Below the pieces are notes generated by a model. It was not told where the DNA came from. It ran no database searches and saw nothing but the letters and a program-made list of their open reading frames with translations. From Planctomycetaceae bacterium (lineage in GTDB: Bacteria; Planctomycetota; Planctomycetia; Pirellulales; Pirellulaceae): DNA of 10,755 bases. Both the position numbers and the translations under genes were made by a program. Below, in pieces: positions 6,961-10,755 of the stretch; the stretch's first letter is position 1; each line of letters opens with the position of its first letter. The DNA lies in contig JAKEHX010000318.1 in assembly GCA_022614795.1 (NCBI GenBank), forward strand, positions 1 through 10,755, in the 5' to 3' direction.

Positions 6961-9108
6961 TTGGTGATCGCCTCGATCGACGACCTGGGCAACCTCACCC
7001 TCCTGGAGCGCAACGCCGCCGGCCGCGTCACCCGCCAGACTCTCCCCGATCCGGATGGCAGCGGGCCCCTTTCCTCCTTCGTCACCGAGTACACCTACGA
7101 CACGCTGAACAACCTCACCGGCACCACCCATCCCGACTCCACAACCGAGTCCTGGACCTACAACAGCCTGAACCTCCCTCTGACCCACACCGACCGCTTG
7201 GGCCGCCTCACCGTCTATACCTACGACGCCGCCGGCAACCGCACCAGCGAGCGCCGCGTCTTCGGTGAAATTGACGACGAGATCAACCTCGAAACTGATG
7301 ACCTGGTCACGACGATGACTTACACTCCCGGCGGAGCCGGCCAGCCTCCCAAGGGCCTTCTCGCCAGCGTCACCGACCCGCTCGGCCGCGGCACCAGCTA
7401 CACGTACAACACAAAGGGCCTGGTGACGTCGATCACCTACGCCGTCGGCACCGCCATCCAGGCCAGCGTGCAATATGTCTATAACGCGACGACCGACCTG
7501 CTGACCCAGTCGATCGACGAGCTCGGCCGGACCACCGACTACGCCTACGATTCTCTCGGCCGCCTCACCCTCACCACCCTGCCTGATCCCGATGGCGTCG
7601 GGCCCCTTCCGCGGCCAACCATCGCGCAAGTTTGGAACGGCAACGGCCGGATGACGAGCGAAACCGATCCCCTCGGGCGCGTCACCAGCTACACCTACGC
7701 CCATCACGGCCGCGTCACCAGCATGACCCGCCCTGACCACGACTTGAGCGGCCAGCTCACCGTTACTGAGTACGACTTCGACGCCGCCCACCGCCCCACC
7801 ACCACGACCGACCCGCTCGGCCGCGTTACCACCACCAATTACAACACCCTCGGCTGGGTCACCAGCACCGTCCTCCCCGATCCCGATGGCCCCGGCGGGC
7901 CGATCGCAAGTCCCACGACCACATACACTTACGACAATATGGGTCGGATGCTGACCGAGACCGACCCCCTGGGCAACGTCACCACGTACACCTACGCCAA
8001 CTTCGGCCGCGAAGCGACCATCACACTGCCCGATCCTGACGGCACTGCGGGCCCGCTCGCCTCCCCCGTTCTCTTCCGCGAGTACGATGCCGCGGGGAAC
8101 CTCGTCCTGGAGCGCGGGCCCCTTGGAGCGGAAACCACCTACGTGTACGACGCGGCCAATCGCCTCGTCACCGTCACCGCTCCCGATCCCGACGCCAGCG
8201 GCGAACTGGAAGCCCCCGTGACCACCTACCAGTACGACAAAGCCGGCAACCTCGTCTCCACAACCGATCCCTTGGGCAACGTCACCGCCTACACCTACGA
8301 CGCCCGCAACCGCCGTACCCACGAAATCCTCGCCGATCCGGATGCCGGCGGGCCATTGACCTCCCCCACGACCGTCTATGCCTATAACGCCGCCAATGAG
8401 CTGACCAGCCTCACCGACCCAGTCAACAACACGACGACCTGGCAGTACGACGGCCTGGGGCGCGTCAAGCTGGAGACGAATCAGCTCAATAAGACCCGCA
8501 CGTTCGAGTACGACGCGGCCGGCAACCTCACCAAGCGGATCGACCGTTTGGGCCGCATCCTCCAGTTCGAGTATGATACGCTCAATCACCTGACCGCCGA
8601 GAAATGGTACGACGGGACCACGCTCGTGCGCACGCTCAGCTTCAGCTACGACGCAGCCGACCAGCTTCTATCGGTAACCGATCCGGCCGCCGTGTTTAGC
8701 TACGGCTACGACGGCCTGGGGCGCTTGACCAATGAAGGCCAGACCATCACGGGCCTCACGCCGCAGCTCAATTTCGCCAGCCAATATAGCGCCAATTCAC
8801 AGCGGACTCAGCTTCAAGCTGCTCGGCGGCGTCGCCGATTTCAAGAACACCTGGCAGTTCGACAATCTCTCCCGCCTCACCAGCCTCCAGCAGCAAGGCA
8901 CGGCCGGCGGCAACGCCGTCGCCGCCAAGCGGGTCGATTTCAGCTACGATGCCGCCAGCCAGTACACCAAGGTCTCGCGCTACGCCGACCTCGCCGGATT
9001 CCAGCACGTCGCGTCCAGCCACTACGCGCACGACCTCTTGGACCGGATGACGAAGCTGACGCACAACACCGTCTCTCTCCCTCTCCCTCTGGGAGAGGGC
9101 TGGGGTGA
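6961..9108 (+). CDS. Rhs/YD-repeat protein, N-terminal and central part (frameshifted)
   Basis: The open frame encodes 715 residues from a TTG at 6961, but homologous sequence starts further upstream (from about 6841) with no start codon, and TTG 6961 has no Shine-Dalgarno. Residues 1-619 (to about 8817) are YD repeats of the type YTYDxxGRLT, as in Rhs, teneurin and TcC proteins that build a hollow beta-cocoon around a C-terminal toxin. The last 97 residues are out of frame: they become Arg/Pro-rich and end at a chance TGA. The genuine continuation is in the +1 phase. There is no PAAR, signal peptide or other N-terminal secretion module, unlike full-length Rhs effectors, so the locus is either N-terminally truncated or an orphan cassette. 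Sequencing error cannot be excluded as the cause of the shift. Confidence 0.75.
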   Translation: MVIASIDDLGNLTLLERNAAGRVTRQTLPDPDGSGPLSSFVTEYTYDTLNNLTGTTHPDSTTESWTYNSLNLPLTHTDRLGRLTVYTYDAAGNRTSERRVFGEIDDEINLETDDLVTTMTYTPGGAGQPPKGLLASVTDPLGRGTSYTYNTKGLVTSITYAVGTAIQASVQYVYNATTDLLTQSIDELGRTTDYAYDSLGRLTLTTLPDPDGVGPLPRPTIAQVWNGNGRMTSETDPLGRVTSYTYAHHGRVTSMTRPDHDLSGQLTVTEYDFDAAHRPTTTTDPLGRVTTTNYNTLGWVTSTVLPDPDGPGGPIASPTTTYTYDNMGRMLTETDPLGNVTTYTYANFGREATITLPDPDGTAGPLASPVLFREYDAAGNLVLERGPLGAETTYVYDAANRLVTVTAPDPDASGELEAPVTTYQYDKAGNLVSTTDPLGNVTAYTYDARNRRTHEILADPDAGGPLTSPTTVYAYNAANELTSLTDPVNNTTTWQYDGLGRVKLETNQLNKTRTFEYDAAGNLTKRIDRLGRILQFEYDTLNHLTAEKWYDGTTLVRTLSFSYDAADQLLSVTDPAAVFSYGYDGLGRLTNEGQTITGLTPQLNFASQYSANSQRTQLQAARRRRRFQEHLAVRQSLPPHQPPAARHGRRQRRRRQAGRFQLRCRQPVHQGLALRRPRRIPARRVQPLRARPLGPDDEADAQHRLSPSPSGRGLG
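7666..8415 (+). repeat. Five tandem ~50-residue YD super-repeats
   Basis: Units begin at 7666, 7810, 7963, 8116 and 8266 (144, 153, 153, 150 and 150 nt); a diverged sixth starts at 8416. Each begins DPLG[RN]VT or a variant, continues YTYD..GR, then PDPDG..GPL.SP in most units, and closes Y.YD..GN....T. The period is twice the single YD repeat, which suggests duplication of a paired strand unit. High internal similarity makes this stretch prone to recombination and to assembly error. Confidence 0.85.
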
Positions 9109-10336
9109 GGGCATTCTGGCCGGCTACCAGTACGCCTACGACGTGGGCAGCCGCTTTACCTCGATCGACTCCTACCTCGACGGCCTGACGTCGTATACCC
9201 ACGACAACACCAGCCAGCTCACCGGCGCGGACCACACGGGCCAGACCGACGAGTCGTATTCCTACGACCGCAATGGCAACCGGACGATGACTGGCTACTC
9301 GACCGGCACGAACAACCAGCTCCTCTCCGACGGCGTTTACAACTACACGTACGACGACGAAGGCAACCGCCTCACCAAGATCAAGATCAGCACGGGCGAG
9401 AAAGAGGAGTACACCTGGGACCACCGCAACCGCCTCACGGGCGTCACCTTCAAGAACTCCGGTGGGACGGTTTTGAAAACCGTCCAGCACTCCTACGACG
9501 TATTCAACCGCTGGATCAAGCGGTCCGTTGATCCCGACGGCCCCGGCTCCGCCACAGCCGTGGACACTTACTTCGCCCATGAGGACGGCCAGATCGTCCT
9601 CGATTTTGACGGCCCCGCCGCCAGCGACCTCACGCACCGTTACCTCTGGTGCGAGCACATCGATCAAATCCTCGCCAGCGAAGACGTGACCTCGCTCACC
9701 AGCGCCGGCAACGTCCTCTGGCCGCTGACCGACCACGTCGGCACCACTCGCGACATCGCCGACCGCAATGAATCGACCGGTGTCACCACCGTCGCCAACC
9801 ACCGCCGCTTCGACTCCTACGGCAACCTCCTCTCCGAAACCGCCCCCGCCACCGACCTCCTCTTCGCCTTCACTGGCCGGGCCTTCGATGAATCAACAAG
9901 CCTGCAAAACAATCTGAATCGATGGTACGACTCAATTGTTGGTAGATGGATGAGTGAGGACCCGACGGGTTTCAGGGGAGGTGATGTCGCGCTAGAAAGA
10001 TACGTGACTAATGACCCGCTCTCTCACTTGGATCCCACAGGTGAAATCCGATCAGCGTGTATTCGCCAACAAGTCATGGCGTGTGGAATGCTTGGAGTGT
10101 TTAACGGCGACTTTGGCTTGTGCGTTACCGAGTGTTCGGCTTCGCTAGCCATCCGAGAACTCTGCTCACCGATTGTGACGATCCCGTTGATTCCCCCATT
10201 TGTCTTTGATGAATGTATGTCCGACTGCCTCCTTAGAAGGATCATGCACCCGAACTTTGAGCACGGCCCGATGGCTGTAATCGACGTTGCAGCCCTAAAC
10301 TGCGTCATTGCACTAATCAGAATCAATTGCCGATGA
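8732..10336 (+). CDS. Rhs core and variable C-terminal tip (second fragment of the frameshifted gene)
   Basis: This 534-residue frame continues the Rhs protein; residues 1-30 are out-of-frame filler and real homology starts near residue 31 (LGGVADFKNTW, 8822). YD repeats run to about residue 290, followed by the Rhs-associated core: PLTDHVGTTRDI, AFTGRAFDE and GRWMSEDPTGF, ending at HLDPTGE (to about 438). A 96-residue non-core tip follows (439-534). The core motif is an altered form of the usual planctomycete GRWLSEDPIGF..GD. An in-frame REP-like palindrome interrupts it at 9076-9112. From about 9890, just after GRAFDE, codon choice turns markedly AT-richer through the end, suggesting that the distal core and tip came by recombination. 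In Rhs systems such tips are usually toxins; no known toxin fold is recognised here. Confidence 0.75.
   Translation: MKARPSRASRRSSISPANIAPIHSGLSFKLLGGVADFKNTWQFDNLSRLTSLQQQGTAGGNAVAAKRVDFSYDAASQYTKVSRYADLAGFQHVASSHYAHDLLDRMTKLTHNTVSLPLPLGEGWGEGILAGYQYAYDVGSRFTSIDSYLDGLTSYTHDNTSQLTGADHTGQTDESYSYDRNGNRTMTGYSTGTNNQLLSDGVYNYTYDDEGNRLTKIKISTGEKEEYTWDHRNRLTGVTFKNSGGTVLKTVQHSYDVFNRWIKRSVDPDGPGSATAVDTYFAHEDGQIVLDFDGPAASDLTHRYLWCEHIDQILASEDVTSLTSAGNVLWPLTDHVGTTRDIADRNESTGVTTVANHRRFDSYGNLLSETAPATDLLFAFTGRAFDESTSLQNNLNRWYDSIVGRWMSEDPTGFRGGDVALERYVTNDPLSHLDPTGEIRSACIRQQVMACGMLGVFNGDFGLCVTECSASLAIRELCSPIVTIPLIPPFVFDECMSDCLLRRIMHPNFEHGPMAVIDVAALNCVIALIRINCR
8812..8824 (+). other. Frameshift point in the Rhs gene
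   Basis: The upstream frame reads SANSQRTQL up to 8814 and then degenerates. The +1 frame becomes Rhs-like from LGGVADFKNTW at 8822. Going from one to the other needs one extra base or two missing bases in CTTCAAGCTGCTC. No classic slippery heptamer is present, so this is more likely a mutation or sequencing error than programmed frameshifting. Confidence 0.8.
9076..9112 (+). repeat. REP-like palindrome read in frame within the Rhs gene
   Basis: CCCTCTCCC (9079-9087) and GGGAGAGGG (9091-9099) form a perfect 9-bp stem around TCT, followed by CTGGGGTGAGGGC. This is the common bacterial interspersed repeat whose antisense translation gives LTPALSQRERE. Here it is read in frame as SLPLPLGEGWGEG between LTHN and LAGYQYAYD, so it adds about a dozen residues between YD strands without breaking the frame. 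Confidence 0.85.
10046..10333 (+). other. Variable Rhs tip: Cys-rich 96-residue domain with two CX3C motifs
   Basis: The tip follows DPTGE directly. It has nine cysteines (tip residues 5, 13, 26, 30, 40, 57, 61, 86, 95), including CVTEC (26-30) and CMSDC (57-61), a hydrophobic middle (SPIVTIPLIPPFVF) and a hydrophobic C-terminal helix (VAALNCVIALI). Paired CX3C motifs on two helices are the pattern of helical hairpins held by disulfides. It is AT-richer than the core. No nuclease, deaminase or ADP-ribosyltransferase motif is visible. Toxin activity is inferred from position only. Confidence 0.55.
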
Positions 10337-10346
10337 GCTAGAGCCA

Positions 10347-10484
10347 ATGAAGTCTACTAGCAACAAGAAGCAACCTTCCCTTGCATTGTATTTGTGCATT
10401 GCTGGAATCCTGGCGTTTCTGTTGTATGCGGTTATCAATGCGCGAGACGAAATCTTTCAGTACTTGCGCAATGTCCTCCCATAG
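10347..10484 (+). CDS. 45-residue single-span membrane protein, candidate immunity protein
   Basis: ATG 10347 to TAG 10484 encodes 45 residues: a basic N-terminus (KSTSNKKQPS), one hydrophobic span at about 12-30 (ALYLCIAGILAFLLYAVI) and a charged C-terminal helix (NARDEIFQYLRNVLP). Positive-inside charge would place the N-terminus in the cytoplasm. It starts 10 nt after the Rhs stop and shares the AT-rich composition of the tip, so tip and small gene look like one acquired unit. Immunity genes for Rhs toxins sit exactly here, and a membrane location would suit a toxin that acts at the membrane. The Shine-Dalgarno is weak (GAG six bases upstream), so coupling to the Rhs stop may be needed. 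It is short, and could be a chance frame. Confidence 0.5.
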   Translation: MKSTSNKKQPSLALYLCIAGILAFLLYAVINARDEIFQYLRNVLP

Positions 10485-10658
10485 ACTCGCGACGGGACGA
10501 TCGAAAAAGGCAGCCGGAGAAAGGGGATTAGTCCGGCGGACGAAAAGGGTGACATTCTAGAGTAAGGCTTCATTGATTAGTCCACATGCAATGGTTTCGA
10601 ATCTTGGGCTGGCCGCAAGATCGAGTATGTGTATGTGTAACCTGTATCGGAGAGGTCA

Positions 10659-10702
10659 AAAGGGGTCAGGCGTCAATTCCTAAAATGAAGCCTGACCCCT
10701 TT
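10659..10702. repeat. Strong hairpin of the GGGGTCAGGC family
   Basis: AAAGGGGTCAGGC (10659-10671) and GCCTGACCCCTTT (10690-10702) are perfect 13-bp arms around an 18-nt loop. The GGGGTCAGGC / GCCTGACCCC pair is a widespread bacterial palindrome that I associate with REP-type elements and nearby RAYT/IS200-like transposases; no transposase gene is visible inside the window. The rest of 10485-10755 shows no supportable gene. A short frame from ATG 10714 runs off the end and cannot be judged. Confidence 0.75.
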
Positions 10703-10755
10703 GGCCTTTCCGTATGCAAAGGGACTCAAGGCCTCCCGCGACTTTCTCGATGACA

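Noticed and set aside
6732..7268. Plus-strand frame of 178 codons containing the ATG at 6810
   Set aside because: After the first ten or so codons it becomes an Arg/Pro/His-rich shadow of the Rhs frame. Only the initiation site is credible.
6823..8589. Minus-strand open frame (588 codons) opposite the YD-repeat region
   Set aside because: It is Gly/Val/Arg-rich and merely mirrors the repeat period of the Rhs gene; the plus strand has unmistakable YD repeats.
8768..9802. Minus-strand open frame (344 codons) opposite the Rhs core
   Set aside because: It contains NALTPALSQRERE, the well-known antisense translation of the REP-like repeat, and otherwise Val/Gly-rich antisense sequence.
10714..10755. 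Start of a further gene at ATG 10714
   Set aside because: Only 14 codons before the window ends, with no ribosome binding site or recognisable residues.

Overview
The window looks like a chromosomal accessory region of a high-GC Planctomycetota bacterium, probably of the Pirellulales type. This rests on three things: the coding style (GC-rich third positions), an Rhs/YD-repeat protein built from units with an LPDPDG-type motif, and many short palindromic repeats of kinds I associate with planctomycete genomes. The assignment is inference; there is no rRNA, tRNA or housekeeping marker here.

Layout. Positions 1-127 hold three small hairpins of two repeat families. 128-1312 (+) encodes a BY-kinase/ParA-like P-loop ATPase domain that has lost its Walker A lysine, behind a long disordered linker into which a palindromic DNA repeat has spread in frame. 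1477-2241 (+) encodes a GT2 polyprenol-phosphate mannosyltransferase; the gap before it holds two more repeat types. 2453-4375 (+) is a lower-GC apparent operon: a three-helix membrane protein, three tiny Pro/Lys-rich paralogous proteins (44-50 residues) and a soluble coiled-coil protein. None of these has a function I can name, and this is the best candidate for an undescribed system. 4481-6619 (-) encodes a large membrane protein with an embedded spermidine-synthase-like Rossmann domain. 6620-6809 is a divergent intergenic region with an operator-like palindrome. 6810-10336 (+) is an Rhs/YD-repeat locus interrupted by at least one frameshift (about 8812-8824) and without a clean in-frame start. 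It carries an in-frame REP-like repeat and ends in a low-GC, cysteine-rich variable tip. A 45-residue single-helix membrane protein follows 10 nt downstream and is positioned like an immunity gene. The end of the window holds a strong hairpin of a type associated with REP/RAYT elements.

How the genes relate. The ATPase-like protein and the mannosyltransferase may both belong to envelope or exopolysaccharide biogenesis, but the gap between them is full of repeats and they need not be one operon. The 2453-4375 genes are tightly spaced with strong or coupled ribosome binding sites and are probably co-expressed. The Rhs tip and the small membrane gene form a plausible toxin/immunity-style module on a locus that may be partly decayed. 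At least seven short palindromic or tandem repeat families occur in 10.7 kb, two of them inside reading frames.
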